A DNA stretch of 64,000 nucleotides from an uncultured Blautia sp. (GCA_900539525.1 UQCM01000003.1:1-64000); one strand, 5' to 3'; positions 9,091 through 18,461 are shown, numbered from the stretch's first letter. The notes: a model not told the origin generated them from the sequence alone. Numbers and translations are program-made.

Positions 9091-9885
9091 CTACAATACA
9101 TCTGCAAAATGCACCCGCAGGCGTTTGAATATTTTCGTGCCGATTACAAACAGAAGAACCGCAACTGTCCAGAAATAGACGGTCAGAGCCGGATGCTCCC
9201 AGAACCAGACCTTATTTACCAGCGCATCCCGGTACCCGTACACGATATAATACATGGGATTCAGCTTAAATACCTTCACAAGTATAGCCGGAAGTGGAAT
9301 GCTGCTGTTCAGATCCCACATGATCGGTGTCGCCCACACACCCACCTGAAGGGCAATATTCACGATCTGCAGCAGATCACGGAAAAATACGGCAACCGCA
9401 CTGGCAGCATAACACACACCCAGTACCAGGATGAACATACAGAAAGAATAATAGATGACCTGAAGGCCATACAGCCCCGGGAATTTTCCGTAACAGCAGT
9501 ACAGGATCACTGCCACACACACAAAGAACGTATGAATAAACAGCGCAGAGATTGCTTTTATCATGGGAAGGATCTCGATCTTAAAGACCACTTTCTTTAC
9601 CAGATAGCTGTATTCCATCAGTACATTTGTACCTCCTACCATCGCCTCCTGGAAATAAAACCAGGGCACCAGCCCGGCAAGCATCCACAGAATGAAAGGA
9701 CAGCCATTAAAAGTAGATGTCTGACGCAGTCCCACCTGGAAGACGAACCAGTAGACCAGCACGGTAACTATGGGCTGAACCAGAGCCCATACAATTCCCA
9801 GATAAGAACCTGCAAATTTTGTTTTAAAATCATTTTTTGCCAGAGTCCAGATTAATTTCCGCTCTGTAACTAAATTCTTCAGCAT
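9091..9885 (-). CDS. wzm: Polysaccharide ABC exporter permease
   Basis: A 264-residue ABC-2 type permease of the Wzm/TagG/RgpC group, about the usual length, with six predicted membrane helices. The N-terminal amphipathic stretch (TLAKNDFKTKFAGSYLGI) and the helices YWFVFQVGLRQ and FYFQEAMVGG are typical. It is the first gene of the minus-strand operon and sits about 60 bases from a likely promoter. RBS AGGAGC precedes ATG 9885. Together with the 7770 ATPase it should move a finished lipid-linked glycan across the membrane. Confidence 0.9.
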   Translation of the reverse strand: MLKNLVTERKLIWTLAKNDFKTKFAGSYLGIVWALVQPIVTVLVYWFVFQVGLRQTSTFNGCPFILWMLAGLVPWFYFQEAMVGGTNVLMEYSYLVKKVVFKIEILPMIKAISALFIHTFFVCVAVILYCCYGKFPGLYGLQVIYYSFCMFILVLGVCYAASAVAVFFRDLLQIVNIALQVGVWATPIMWDLNSSIPLPAILVKVFKLNPMYYIVYGYRDALVNKVWFWEHPALTVYFWTVAVLLFVIGTKIFKRLRVHFADVL

Positions 9886-9907
9886 ACACAGCTCCTATTT
9901 CCTTATA

Positions 9908-9951
9908 GTAGCATTCACACCTCGTAATGGCTAACGTGTGAATAGTAACAC
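9908..9951. repeat. Leader hairpin related to repeats A/B (type D)
   Basis: ATTCACAC and GTGTGAAT form an 8-bp stem around a 15-base loop in the leader of the wzm transcript. The flank reads GTTACTATTCAC on the minus strand, close to the TTACTGTTCAC end of repeat A and the AACTATTCAG end of repeat B. One copy was seen here. Confidence 0.55.
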
Positions 9952-9952
9952 T

Positions 9953-9981
9953 ATTATAACAAATCCGTCATTATACTTCAA
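9953..9981 (-). promoter_or_regulatory. Promoter for the wzm operon
   Basis: On the minus strand, TTGAAG and TATAAT are separated by 17 bases, with TG one base before the -10 (extended -10). It lies about 68 bases before wzm, back to back with the plus-strand promoter at 9991. Confidence 0.65.
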
Positions 9982-9990
9982 GCGACTTTC

Positions 9991-10019
9991 TCGACAACCT
10001 GGAAATCCTGTGGTATAAT
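9991..10019 (+). promoter_or_regulatory. Promoter for the nucleotidyltransferase-protease pair
   Basis: TCGACA, 17 bases, TATAAT, with TG one base before the -10. The coding start follows 143 bases later, so the leader is fairly long. Confidence 0.7.
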
Positions 10020-10161
10020 GATGTTACAAATTAGTTTTACCTGACACCGTCATTCTGTTATGTCTCTGTGTCTGAACATCGGTTTACAAATAAACAGACC
10101 AGTCACACAGAATAGATGTGAAAGTGTATCTGACTATTCAGATTATGTAAGGAGAAAGCCT

Positions 10162-11091
10162 ATGAAAAGTACAACTTTAGTAATTATGGCTGCCGGCATG
10201 GGCAGCCGTTTCGGGGGAGGCATTAAACAGCTGGAGCCCTTTGGACCGAATGGGGAAATCATTATGGACTATTCCATTCACGATGCTCTGGAAGCGGGAT
10301 TTAATAAGATCGTGTTTATCATCCGCCGGAACCTGGAAGAGGATTTTAAGAGGATTATCGGCAGCCGCATTGAGAAAATTGCAGATGTGGCATATGCTTT
10401 CCAGGAAATTGATGATCTGCCGGAGGGTTTCTCCGTGCCGGAAGGACGCACAAAGCCCTGGGGAACGGGACAGGCGATTCTGTGCTGTAAGGATATCGTA
10501 ACAGATCCTTTCATCGTGATCAACGCCGATGACTATTATGGAAAAGAGGCCTTTGTGAAGCTTCATGACTATCTGTTAAACAGTGAACCGCTGCCGGACG
10601 GCAGGCTGAATTTCTGCATGGCAGGCTTCATCCTTGGAAATACCTTAAGTGATAATGGTTCGGTAACCCGCGGAGTCTGCCATGTAAACAGTGAACATCA
10701 TCTTCTGGACGTCAAAGAGACGCATGATATTTACAAGCTGAGCGATGGCGCAGGTGTTCCTGACGGAAACGGCGGATTCACACATATCGACACTCAGAGT
10801 CATGTTTCTATGAATATGTGGGGCTTTACACCGGAGCTTTTTGACATTCTGGGGGATGGATTCGCTGATTTCCTGGGCAGTCTTAACGGAAATGAACAGA
10901 AAGCGGAATACCTGATCCCTACGGTTGTGGACACTCTGATCAAAAACGGCTCCGCCCGGGTGACCGTGCTGGAGACAAAGGATAAATGGTTTGGAGTTAC
11001 TTACCGTGAGGATAAGGAATATGTGGTGAGATCTTTTCTGGAGCTGATTGCCCGGGGTGTTTATCCTGAAAAGCTTTTTGATTTGCAATAG
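10162..11091 (+). CDS. Sugar-phosphate nucleotidyltransferase
   Basis: A 309-residue cytoplasmic enzyme of the NTP_transferase family, which joins a nucleoside triphosphate to a sugar (or similar) phosphate. Visible are the nucleotide loop MAAGMGSRFGG (9-19) with KQLEPFGP, the substrate segment KPWGTGQAI (98-106) and the metal motif NADDYYG (121-127). The specificity is not recognisable; it does not match RmlA or GalU closely by eye. ATG 10162 follows AAGGAG. An upstream in-frame start at 10060 has no ribosome site. It is 15 bp from the protease gene and probably co-transcribed. It may supply an activated precursor to the flanking glycan operons, which is inferred from position only. Confidence 0.82.
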   Translation: MKSTTLVIMAAGMGSRFGGGIKQLEPFGPNGEIIMDYSIHDALEAGFNKIVFIIRRNLEEDFKRIIGSRIEKIADVAYAFQEIDDLPEGFSVPEGRTKPWGTGQAILCCKDIVTDPFIVINADDYYGKEAFVKLHDYLLNSEPLPDGRLNFCMAGFILGNTLSDNGSVTRGVCHVNSEHHLLDVKETHDIYKLSDGAGVPDGNGGFTHIDTQSHVSMNMWGFTPELFDILGDGFADFLGSLNGNEQKAEYLIPTVVDTLIKNGSARVTVLETKDKWFGVTYREDKEYVVRSFLELIARGVYPEKLFDLQ

Positions 11092-11106
11092 CATGAGGCA
11101 GATACT

Positions 11107-13176
11107 ATGGATTTACGCAGAATTTTAAAAAGACATCCGTTCCTTTCTTTCCTTTTCGGGCTGTGCTTTCTGTTTACACCGATGCAGGTGCTGGCTTCTG
11201 AACAGCCGGCACCTGCACTCCCCTCTTCGGAGCTCCCTGTCCTTTCCGACTACCGGCCGGATACCGCTGACTATCCGCTTTCAAGAGTACTTCTCCCTGC
11301 CCGCTATGACGCAAGGGAGATGGGATATGTAACTCCGGTCAAGGATCAGGATCCCTGGGGATCCTGCTGGGCTTTCGGCACGCTCTCTGCCGGTGAGTCG
11401 AATATGATAAAGAAAGGACTTGCAACCACTGCTGTTGATCTGTCAGAGATGCATCTGGCTTATTTTTTCTACCAGTGTCCAAAAGATCCGATGGGACTGA
11501 CTCTTGGCGATTCCATCCGTAACAACACAGGAAATCACTTTCTTGACACCGGGGGAAACAACCTGTTCACGATGTTTGCCCTTTCCAAGTGGCTAGGACC
11601 TGTGCCGGAGACACTTGTCCCCTATTCCAGTCAGACGGTAAATCCTGCATATGCTTATCAGGATACTGCCCATATGCAAAATGCGCGGTTTGTAAATTCT
11701 TCAGACAGCATCAACGTGAAACATCTGATTATGGAATACGGTGCTGTTTCCACGTCGATTTTCTACCACCCGACATTTCAGAATGATAACGGCGCATATC
11801 TGTTTCCATACAGCGGTTATCCTACCAATCATATTGTCAGTATCGTTGGATGGGATGATAACTATTCCCGCGACCACTTCCAGGTGGTCTTCCGTGGTGA
11901 GAAGATCAGTCCCTCCGCGGATGGGGCATGGATCGTCAAGAACAGCTACGGAACCTCGAAAGGAGACCAGGGATACATCTATGTCTCCTATGAAGATATC
12001 TCCGTGAATAAATCTGATGGTGATTATTTAAGCTATGCCTTCGATCTGGAACAGGCTGATAATTATGACCACAATTACCAGTACGACGGCTCCTTCGGTT
12101 CGGGGATCTCCACATCCATGAATGGAACCTCGCTTGCGAATGTGTACACGGTACAGGGAAATCCCGGCGGAAATGAACAGTTGGATGCCGTTTCCTTCTC
12201 CCTGTTCAGCCAGAATGTGCGCTACAGCATCCAGATCTATAAGAATCCCTCCCCCGGCAACCCTTCATCCGGCAACCCTGTTTTCAAAAACCCGCAGACA
12301 GGACGTACCACCTACAGCGGTTACTATACGATTCCTCTGAAAAGCAAACCTGTCTTTGCACAGGGAGATACCTTTTCCGTCGTTATCACTCTGTCATCCG
12401 CTTCCAGTTCTTCTGTCAGCTATTTTATCGACCAGACAATGACGGTATCTGATCTTCAGTTTATTTCTGCATCAGCAAAAAATCAGAGCTTTTACAAATC
12501 AGAGGCTTCCGATGGATGGATCGATCTCCATACGCTGGGTTCCGGAAAAACGGCACGCATCAAAGCGTTTACGACAAACACCACGCTGCCGGTTACCAGC
12601 GTTGAACAGATTACCGGTACACTAAAACGGCCTTCGATTACTTCCATCAAACGTACAGGAACCCGCAAGGTTAAGATAATCTGGAAATCTGTAAAGCATG
12701 CTGAGAAGTATGAAATCTACCGAAGCCTGATGAAAAACGGTACCTACAAACATATCGGAACAACTGCAAAAGCCTTTTTTACAGATAAAAAAGCTGTGCC
12801 CGGGGCAACCTGTTATTATAAAATACGCGCCCGACGGACACTGAACGGCAGCCCTGCCTACGGTCGGTTCTACGCTGTGAAATCTGTGAAGCTGAAGCTT
12901 GACAGCCCGGGGCTTACTTCTGTAAAATCTGTTCCGGTCAAAAAAGTAAGGCTCAAATGGAAAAAGGTGTCCGGGGTCAGAGGATATGAAGTATTCCGCT
13001 CATCCTCCCGGAAGAAGGGATACAGGAAAATAGCGACCGTCAAAAAGGCTTCCTTTACTGACAGCGTAGCAAAAAAGAAAACCTGGTATTATAAAGTACG
13101 GGCTTATTCGATCGTTAATGGAAAAAAGGTGTACAGTGGATTCTCGGCTGTAAAAGAAGTGGCTGTGAAGAAGTAA
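11107..13176 (+). CDS. Secreted papain-like (C1) protease with lectin-like and FN3-like domains
   Basis: A 689-residue secreted protein. A signal peptide ends at about residue 30 (MQVLA). The peptidase C1A domain spans about 65-300: Gln81 and catalytic Cys87 in KDQDPWGSCWAF, His242 in NHIVSIVGWDD and Asn279 in VKNSYGTS are all present. Next comes a region (about 310-500) like the lectin-like domain that often follows C1 peptidases in Clostridia, then two lysine-rich FN3-like repeats of about 90 residues (515-600, 601-689) sharing KKVRLKWKKV- and YYKVRA-type motifs. No LPXTG anchor is seen; the basic repeats may bind the wall. RBS GAGG before ATG 11107. Its link to glycan assembly is unclear. 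Confidence 0.9.
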   Translation: MDLRRILKRHPFLSFLFGLCFLFTPMQVLASEQPAPALPSSELPVLSDYRPDTADYPLSRVLLPARYDAREMGYVTPVKDQDPWGSCWAFGTLSAGESNMIKKGLATTAVDLSEMHLAYFFYQCPKDPMGLTLGDSIRNNTGNHFLDTGGNNLFTMFALSKWLGPVPETLVPYSSQTVNPAYAYQDTAHMQNARFVNSSDSINVKHLIMEYGAVSTSIFYHPTFQNDNGAYLFPYSGYPTNHIVSIVGWDDNYSRDHFQVVFRGEKISPSADGAWIVKNSYGTSKGDQGYIYVSYEDISVNKSDGDYLSYAFDLEQADNYDHNYQYDGSFGSGISTSMNGTSLANVYTVQGNPGGNEQLDAVSFSLFSQNVRYSIQIYKNPSPGNPSSGNPVFKNPQTGRTTYSGYYTIPLKSKPVFAQGDTFSVVITLSSASSSSVSYFIDQTMTVSDLQFISASAKNQSFYKSEASDGWIDLHTLGSGKTARIKAFTTNTTLPVTSVEQITGTLKRPSITSIKRTGTRKVKIIWKSVKHAEKYEIYRSLMKNGTYKHIGTTAKAFFTDKKAVPGATCYYKIRARRTLNGSPAYGRFYAVKSVKLKLDSPGLTSVKSVPVKKVRLKWKKVSGVRGYEVFRSSSRKKGYRKIATVKKASFTDSVAKKKTWYYKVRAYSIVNGKKVYSGFSAVKEVAVKK

Positions 13177-13192
13177 ACTCTACCGATAATTG

Positions 13193-13238
13193 AAAAGATT
13201 CGTATTACTGCAAAAGGGAACAGTAATACGAATCTTTT
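13193..13238. terminator. Bidirectional terminator
   Basis: An 18-bp perfect stem (13193-13210 with 13221-13238), 10-base loop, TTTTT on the plus strand and CTTTTC on the minus strand. It separates the converging protease and acyltransferase genes, and its last base is also the first base of the minus-strand stop codon. Confidence 0.9.
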
Positions 13239-14332
13239 TATTCCTTAATCAGAAAGAATACCTTTCCTGCACCTTTCCACCATCGCCAAAAAGGATATAG
13301 CATCAAAAGGCTGAGCCCGAATCCGGAAATCATCAGGATCAGAATACCTGCTATCACATTCAGTCCGTCCACCGGAAGATACTTCATGGACAGAATAAGG
13401 ATCGGCTTGTGAAGCAGATAGATGCCAAAGCTCACTTTTGCTGTATACGTGATCACCTTCACTGATTGCATATCCCGTCTGTCAAACTGTCTGTCAAACT
13501 TTCTGTGAACCCATTCAAACAGCAGAAGCCCCATCACGAAAATACATACACTGCTGTACCACAGCAGCCTGTTGGACTTATAATATTCATTCACATACAG
13601 AAAATACTGTCCTGATGTATTCAGCACAAAGGCTAAGCCTGCCATGAGCAGAAGGTATCGGCTCTTTATCTTCTCAAGGATCCTGCACCTGGCGATCAGA
13701 TATCCTCCGAACAGATACAGACCGTAGCAGCCTCCCAGAAAGTCCAGTTCGATCTTAAATTTCAATGTCTCTCCTCCCGGAACCGCTTCTCCCAGGAAGA
13801 CATTGACTGTGGGGAGGACCAGGAATACCACCATGCCCAGAAGATAAGGAAAACGGAAATCTCTCACATTCTCCACTCCTCTCACAACCATAGACAGGAA
13901 CGGCAAAGCAATATACACGCCGATGATCATGGGCATGTACCACATGTGAGAAAGCTCCAGCGTTCTCAGAAAGCACATCTCACTGACCAGATCCAGCAGC
14001 CGGAATTCCACATCCTGAAAGGTACACACGAACAGATAGTTTAACACAATCCATAATTCTGTCGTCACCAGCATCGGCACAAGAGATCTTCTGTAAAAGG
14101 TTAGCGGCTCCAGCTCCCTGCCCAGCAGAAGTGCTCCGGTAATCGCCAGAAACAGCGGAACACCCAGTCTTCCGATCGTAAACAACGTGTTCTGCAGAAG
14201 CCAGGACAAGCTGCTGACCCTCAGCGTTCCCCTGATGACATCCCCATAGAAGCTCTCTGTGGCATGGCAGAGCACCACACACAGGATCGCACAGACACGT
14301 GCACAGTCGATCCATCCCTCACGTTTTCCCAT
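13238..14332 (-). CDS. Membrane acyltransferase (acyltransferase_3 family)
   Basis: A 364-residue protein with about ten membrane helices and the family's N-terminal motif WIDCARVCAILCVVLCHATE, where the His is the conserved active-site residue. Acyltransferase_3 proteins add acetyl or succinyl groups to sugars at the membrane. Start 14332 (MGKREGW) is preferred because GAGGTGAG precedes it and it lies just after the stop codon of the upstream gene; a start at 14371 would overlap that gene. It is the final gene of the long minus-strand array. The acyl group and sugar are unknown. Confidence 0.85.
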   Translation of the reverse strand: MGKREGWIDCARVCAILCVVLCHATESFYGDVIRGTLRVSSLSWLLQNTLFTIGRLGVPLFLAITGALLLGRELEPLTFYRRSLVPMLVTTELWIVLNYLFVCTFQDVEFRLLDLVSEMCFLRTLELSHMWYMPMIIGVYIALPFLSMVVRGVENVRDFRFPYLLGMVVFLVLPTVNVFLGEAVPGGETLKFKIELDFLGGCYGLYLFGGYLIARCRILEKIKSRYLLLMAGLAFVLNTSGQYFLYVNEYYKSNRLLWYSSVCIFVMGLLLFEWVHRKFDRQFDRRDMQSVKVITYTAKVSFGIYLLHKPILILSMKYLPVDGLNVIAGILILMISGFGLSLLMLYPFWRWWKGAGKVFFLIKE

Positions 14333-14336
14333 ACTC

Positions 14337-15308
14337 TCACCTCTTCTGTTCCTTCTCACTCTGTGAATCACCAGACTCTTTTCCCCCGGTCATCCGTCCG
14401 CCAATTCTCTTTGAAACAAAGTATCTGGGTCTTCCCTTTACTTCTTCATAAATCTTGGAGATGTAATAGCCGATGATCCCCAGACTGATCATGATAATGC
14501 TTCCGATGATCAAAATCAGCAGAATCACTGTGGTAAATCCCTCTACCGCATGACCCAGGAAGAATTTTGCCAGTGTCTGTATTCCCATGACAAGGGCAAA
14601 CAGGAACACCAGCACTCCTGCTATTGTCACCATCTGCAGAGGAACCGCCGAAAATGCCACAATATTGGTGATCGCATATTTCACCAGAGACCAGGTGGAC
14701 CATTTGGACTCCCCCTCCTCTCTCTCCTGTACATCGAATTCGACCGCCGCCGTGCGATATCCGATCCAGGAGGACAGGGCCCGGAAAAAGGCATTCCGCT
14801 CCGGCATGGCCAGCAGCGCATCTACAGCTTTGCGGTCCATCAGCTTAAAATCGGAAGCTCTCGACATATCGATCTGAACCGCACGCGAAATCATCCGGTA
14901 GAACAGTCCGGCGCTCGCCCGATGAAGGGCACTCTCCTTTCCGCGGGAACGTTTCACTCCCTCCACCACCTCATATCCCTGCTCCCAGAGCCGGTACATC
15001 TCCACCAGAGTCTCGGGCGGATGCTGCAGGTCACAGTCCATCACGGCACAGCAGTCTCCCCCGGCACCTGCCAGCCCTGCGAAAATGGCTGACTCCTTTC
15101 CGAAATTCCTCGAGAAATGGATTCCCACGATGTGGGAATTCTCCTTTGCCGCTTTCTCGATTTCCTTCCAGGTGTTGTCTTTGGATCCGTCATTGACAAA
15201 AATCAGTTCATAGGAAATAGCGGCATCCTCCAGGATACCGCTGATGGTTTTTGCTGCTTTTGACAGCATTTTCTCTTCATTGTAGGCAGGTAATACGACT
15301 GATAGCAT
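14337..15308 (-). CDS. Polyprenyl-phosphate glycosyltransferase (GtrB/DPM type)
   Basis: A 323-residue GT2 enzyme with LSVVLPAYNE at the start, the metal motif DCD (91-93) within DCDLQHPPE, and two C-terminal membrane helices (about 225-300). This layout is that of GtrB/CsbB/ArnC-like enzymes that load one sugar onto undecaprenyl phosphate for use by a GT-C enzyme outside. Start 15308 has AAGGAAA upstream. It lies between two acyltransferase genes with 4-5 bp spacing, so they are co-translated. Which of the GT-C-like proteins of this window uses its product is not known. Confidence 0.87.
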   Translation of the reverse strand: MLSVVLPAYNEEKMLSKAAKTISGILEDAAISYELIFVNDGSKDNTWKEIEKAAKENSHIVGIHFSRNFGKESAIFAGLAGAGGDCCAVMDCDLQHPPETLVEMYRLWEQGYEVVEGVKRSRGKESALHRASAGLFYRMISRAVQIDMSRASDFKLMDRKAVDALLAMPERNAFFRALSSWIGYRTAAVEFDVQEREEGESKWSTWSLVKYAITNIVAFSAVPLQMVTIAGVLVFLFALVMGIQTLAKFFLGHAVEGFTTVILLILIIGSIIMISLGIIGYYISKIYEEVKGRPRYFVSKRIGGRMTGGKESGDSQSEKEQKR

Positions 15309-15313
15309 ATCCA

Positions 15314-16321
15314 CTATTTCCTTCTCTCTAAAAGATATAATCCACAAGATACAATAATTACTGCCGGGATGCTCACAACCATATTCAAATATGGACTCAT
15401 CGTCCCTCCGCACATTTCAATCATCATCTGCTGTACCGGAAATGCCGTCAGGTAGATTGCATAGGACAGCTTTCCGAGATCGGATAACCGGGATTTCATC
15501 TGTTTTGTTCCGATCAAAAATACAGTAATGATAACCGGGAGGAACAGGACATTCCCGAAAAATGAAAGCTTCAGCCAGCTGACAACCACCCATCCAAAGA
15601 CTGCAGCCACCCCTACTCTGCGGCTTATGATCAGATCATCCTTTATCAAATAGTAAAAAGCACCCATAAAAAACAAAATCACTGCCTGAGCAGCTGACAA
15701 TATGACAGAGCTGGACATTCTGCTACCAGTCCAATAGGACAAAATGCTTACTACTGCTATTCCGGTTCCCCAGATTGCTCTTCTTTCTTTACGCATCAGT
15801 CCGAGTTTATACATAACAAACAGAATCACATAACACAGAAACTCAAGCGGAAGTGTCCATAAAGATCCATTTACTGTGGAAGAAAGATTTCCGGATACGA
15901 ACACACCCGGAAGCGTATGTACCGGAATCAGGCAAATATTAGCCAGATATTTCCATGTAGCCGTATTCCTGAAATATTCTCCCGGTTCTAAAATGGTGAT
16001 GCATGGTCCCAGTATCAATACTGTCACAAATACTACAACTGCCAGGGGCGGAATCAACCGTTTGATACGGGCGGCAAAATACCGGCTTCCCTTCCGGCAT
16101 TTGATCAATGACTTACTGACATACAGACCGCTTACAAAAAAGAAGTAGCATACGGCAAGTCCTCCCCATGTCACACCTGTCAGGTGATACAGCCAGTCGC
16201 TGCTTCCATCTGACAGAACATGAGCATGTGCTGCCAGCACTCCCAGTGCAGCAATAAAACGAAAAAATTCAATGTTAGTACTTTTCTGCTGTATTTTATC
16301 TCCAAGTGTTATTCTTTCCAT
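15314..16321 (-). CDS. Membrane acyltransferase (acyltransferase_3 family)
   Basis: A 335-residue protein with about ten membrane helices. NIEFFRFIAALGVLAAHAHV carries the family His, and RYFAARIKRLIPPLAV is the typical cytoplasmic Arg-rich loop. ATG 16321 is preceded by AAAGGTG; a GTG nine bases upstream overlaps that site. It sits 5 bp before the GtrB-like gene. Likely an O-acetyltransferase of the surface glycan; the target is unknown. Confidence 0.85.
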   Translation of the reverse strand: MERITLGDKIQQKSTNIEFFRFIAALGVLAAHAHVLSDGSSDWLYHLTGVTWGGLAVCYFFFVSGLYVSKSLIKCRKGSRYFAARIKRLIPPLAVVVFVTVLILGPCITILEPGEYFRNTATWKYLANICLIPVHTLPGVFVSGNLSSTVNGSLWTLPLEFLCYVILFVMYKLGLMRKERRAIWGTGIAVVSILSYWTGSRMSSSVILSAAQAVILFFMGAFYYLIKDDLIISRRVGVAAVFGWVVVSWLKLSFFGNVLFLPVIITVFLIGTKQMKSRLSDLGKLSYAIYLTAFPVQQMMIEMCGGTMSPYLNMVVSIPAVIIVSCGLYLLERRK

Positions 16322-16343
16322 CTTTTGCACCTTTAATCTTTTG

Positions 16344-17378
16344 TTAACCTGTTTTTCTTCCGGTAAATAACATCCCTGTCCATCTGTTTCTGGTTACACA
16401 AAATTCAAAAAAACACGACAGAAGCAAAACTGTCACTACGCACCAGAAAACCGGATAGTCAGTTCCAAATAAGCGTTTCATTATCTGACCGATAATCAAA
16501 ATATGAAGATACATGACCGTCATTGAAGCTTTCCCCACATATGCCAGCATTGCGGAAATTCTCTTTCCTCTGCTGAAAAACATGGACAGCGTCATCAGGA
16601 TCATGCCTGCTGCTGCCGGCAGGAGCACTGCAAGCAGCGGATTCGAATAATGACTGTTTTTCATATCAAGATGGTACTCCAGCTTTCCCTGCCAGCACAG
16701 ATAAGCAAAAGCAGTGAAAACAACCACAGAAATACCCGCCAGAATCACTCTGGAGAACCTGCGATCCTCCCTCATCAGATTTGTAATATACTCTTTTCCA
16801 TAATATCCGGCGGCCAGATAGGCCATTGCCATCGGTACCACATCCACATTCCATGGCAGCTTCAGCCAATCCGGGATCATTGTCGTTTCTGCCGGAACCA
16901 CAAAAGCTGATTCCAGGACTGCACATGCAAAGCAGAGAAAATACATCAGCATCTTCACATTCTTTCTGGAAATACGTGACTCCATCCATGCCATTACAAT
17001 CTCTGCCAGAAACAGAACGGCTGCAAACCAGTAAACGCCGGCCTGACGCTTTCCGCCCACAAGAAAACAGGCAAGGCTGCTGATATTTAACGTTCCGTCA
17101 ATTGCAGCACACAAAAGATAAAATGACAGGCAGGGAAGCAAAAGCCTTACCGCTTTTTTGCCTGCCCATTGTCCCCATTCTCCTTTTTCGGGTATATGCA
17201 GTAAATATCCGCTTACCAGAAAGAAAAGCGGCATATGAAACCAGAAAATGATCTGTATGACTCTTGTATCTACATTAGAGTGCCCGATCACCACTGCTAT
17301 GATCAGAAGTGCTTTCAGAATATCCAACCACCTAAAATACTCTCGCGGTACTCTTCTTTCTTCTTTCGTCTCCTTCAT
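16344..17378 (-). CDS. Fucose 4-O-acetylase-like membrane acyltransferase
   Basis: A 344-residue acyltransferase_3 protein of the NolL/YcfT-like branch. The N-terminal motif RWLDILKALLIIAVVIGHSN has the conserved His, followed by FWFHMPLFFLVSGYLL. About ten membrane helices. GGAGAG lies before ATG 17378; the upstream DUF2304 gene ends 3 bp before. Probably O-acetylates a glycan or lipid-linked sugar. It is the third acyltransferase within 4.1 kb, and the three are too different to be simple duplicates. Confidence 0.82.
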   Translation of the reverse strand: MKETKEERRVPREYFRWLDILKALLIIAVVIGHSNVDTRVIQIIFWFHMPLFFLVSGYLLHIPEKGEWGQWAGKKAVRLLLPCLSFYLLCAAIDGTLNISSLACFLVGGKRQAGVYWFAAVLFLAEIVMAWMESRISRKNVKMLMYFLCFACAVLESAFVVPAETTMIPDWLKLPWNVDVVPMAMAYLAAGYYGKEYITNLMREDRRFSRVILAGISVVVFTAFAYLCWQGKLEYHLDMKNSHYSNPLLAVLLPAAAGMILMTLSMFFSRGKRISAMLAYVGKASMTVMYLHILIIGQIMKRLFGTDYPVFWCVVTVLLLSCFFEFCVTRNRWTGMLFTGRKTG

Positions 17379-17381
17379 ACT

Positions 17382-17762
17382 CTATTTCTCTCCGGCTAAA
17401 TGAATATCATCCATCTTTTTTTCTTTCTTTCTTTCCAGTTCCTCCAGTGCAATGATCTGTGCCAGTCTTCTGACCCGGGCTGTAACTCTGGACAGAGCCA
17501 CTGTCAGGGAGAAAATAATCAACAGGGAAAAGAGAAATCCCAGAAAGAAAATCATGTTCATCGGGGAATAAATTCCCAGAAAATTCGAAAATCCCACCAT
17601 CAGTCCCGGAAAGATCGTAAACATCAGCAGAACAATGTCACACAACAGCCATCCAAGGACATATTTTAATTCCAGTTCCCGTTTTCTGAGCATATTAACG
17701 ATTATGATCAAAACAACAATCAGAGCCGCTCCCAACAGGACTCTTACCTTTATTGTCATCAT
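17382..17762 (-). CDS. DUF2304 small membrane protein
   Basis: A 126-residue protein with three hydrophobic segments (about 7-25, 36-56, 70-92) and a charged C-terminal tail. Length, the ELELKYVLGWLL segment and position match DUF2304. That family is commonly encoded beside a DPM-type GT2, as here (17775, 12 bp upstream), and probably acts with it as a membrane partner. AGGAGGGG precedes ATG 17762. Confidence 0.8.
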   Translation of the reverse strand: MMTIKVRVLLGAALIVVLIIIVNMLRKRELELKYVLGWLLCDIVLLMFTIFPGLMVGFSNFLGIYSPMNMIFFLGFLFSLLIIFSLTVALSRVTARVRRLAQIIALEELERKKEKKMDDIHLAGEK

Positions 17763-17774
17763 AGCTTTCCCCTC

Positions 17775-18461
17775 CTATCGCAGACGCTCAATCAGTACCG
17801 CCAGACTGACTTTAATCATATAATAACCGGATTTCTTCAGGGAGATCGAGGACACTCCCGTCTCTCTCTCGTGCATGATCACCGGAACCTCTTCAATTCT
17901 GCATTTATGACGCAGCAGTCTGGCCACACTTTCAGGCTCGGGGTAATCCCGTGGATATTCTTTGATAAACAGTTCCATGACTCTCCGGTTGCACATGCGC
18001 ATTCCCGATGTGGCATCTGTGATTTCCTTTCCAAATAGAAACTTCGTCAGAAAAGCAAAATACCGGATGCCTATTCTTCGAAGTCCTGATGACTGAAATC
18101 CCTCTTTTTTGATAAACCGGGAGCCGATCACCATATCCAGCTGCTTCTCTTCCATAACCATGCTCATCATTTCCAGATATGACGCGTCATGCTGGCCGTC
18201 ACCGTCAAACTGGACTGCCAGGTCATAATTGTTATTATAAGCATAAAGGTATCCTGTCTGCACTGCACCGCCGATTCCGAGATTGATCGGCAGATTCAGC
18301 ACATGCAGTCCATGCTCTCTGCAGACATCCATGGTATCGTCTGTAGAACAGTCATTGATGATCACATAATCGAAATCCGGGGCTTTCTTCTGCAGATCGG
18401 ATACTGTTTTTACGATACTGTCCCGCTCATTATAAGCAGGTATGATTGCAATTTTTTTCAT
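17775..18461 (-). CDS. DPM1-like GT2 polyprenyl-phosphate glycosyltransferase
   Basis: A 228-residue GT2 enzyme lacking C-terminal membrane helices. IAIIPAYNERDSI, NDCSTDDT and DGDGQHD (86-92) are the marks of the dolichol-phosphate-mannose-synthase branch. It most likely charges undecaprenyl phosphate with a sugar, with the next gene's DUF2304 protein anchoring it. It overlaps the upstream GT2 gene by 4 bp, showing translational coupling. RBS AAGGATG. Confidence 0.87.
   Translation of the reverse strand: MKKIAIIPAYNERDSIVKTVSDLQKKAPDFDYVIINDCSTDDTMDVCREHGLHVLNLPINLGIGGAVQTGYLYAYNNNYDLAVQFDGDGQHDASYLEMMSMVMEEKQLDMVIGSRFIKKEGFQSSGLRRIGIRYFAFLTKFLFGKEITDATSGMRMCNRRVMELFIKEYPRDYPEPESVARLLRHKCRIEEVPVIMHERETGVSSISLKKSGYYMIKVSLAVLIERLR

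Noticed and set aside
8088..9128. Long plus-strand open frame opposite the Wzt gene
   Set aside because: It runs antisense to a clear ABC ATPase, has no ribosome site or known motif, and its composition is that of a reversed coding strand.
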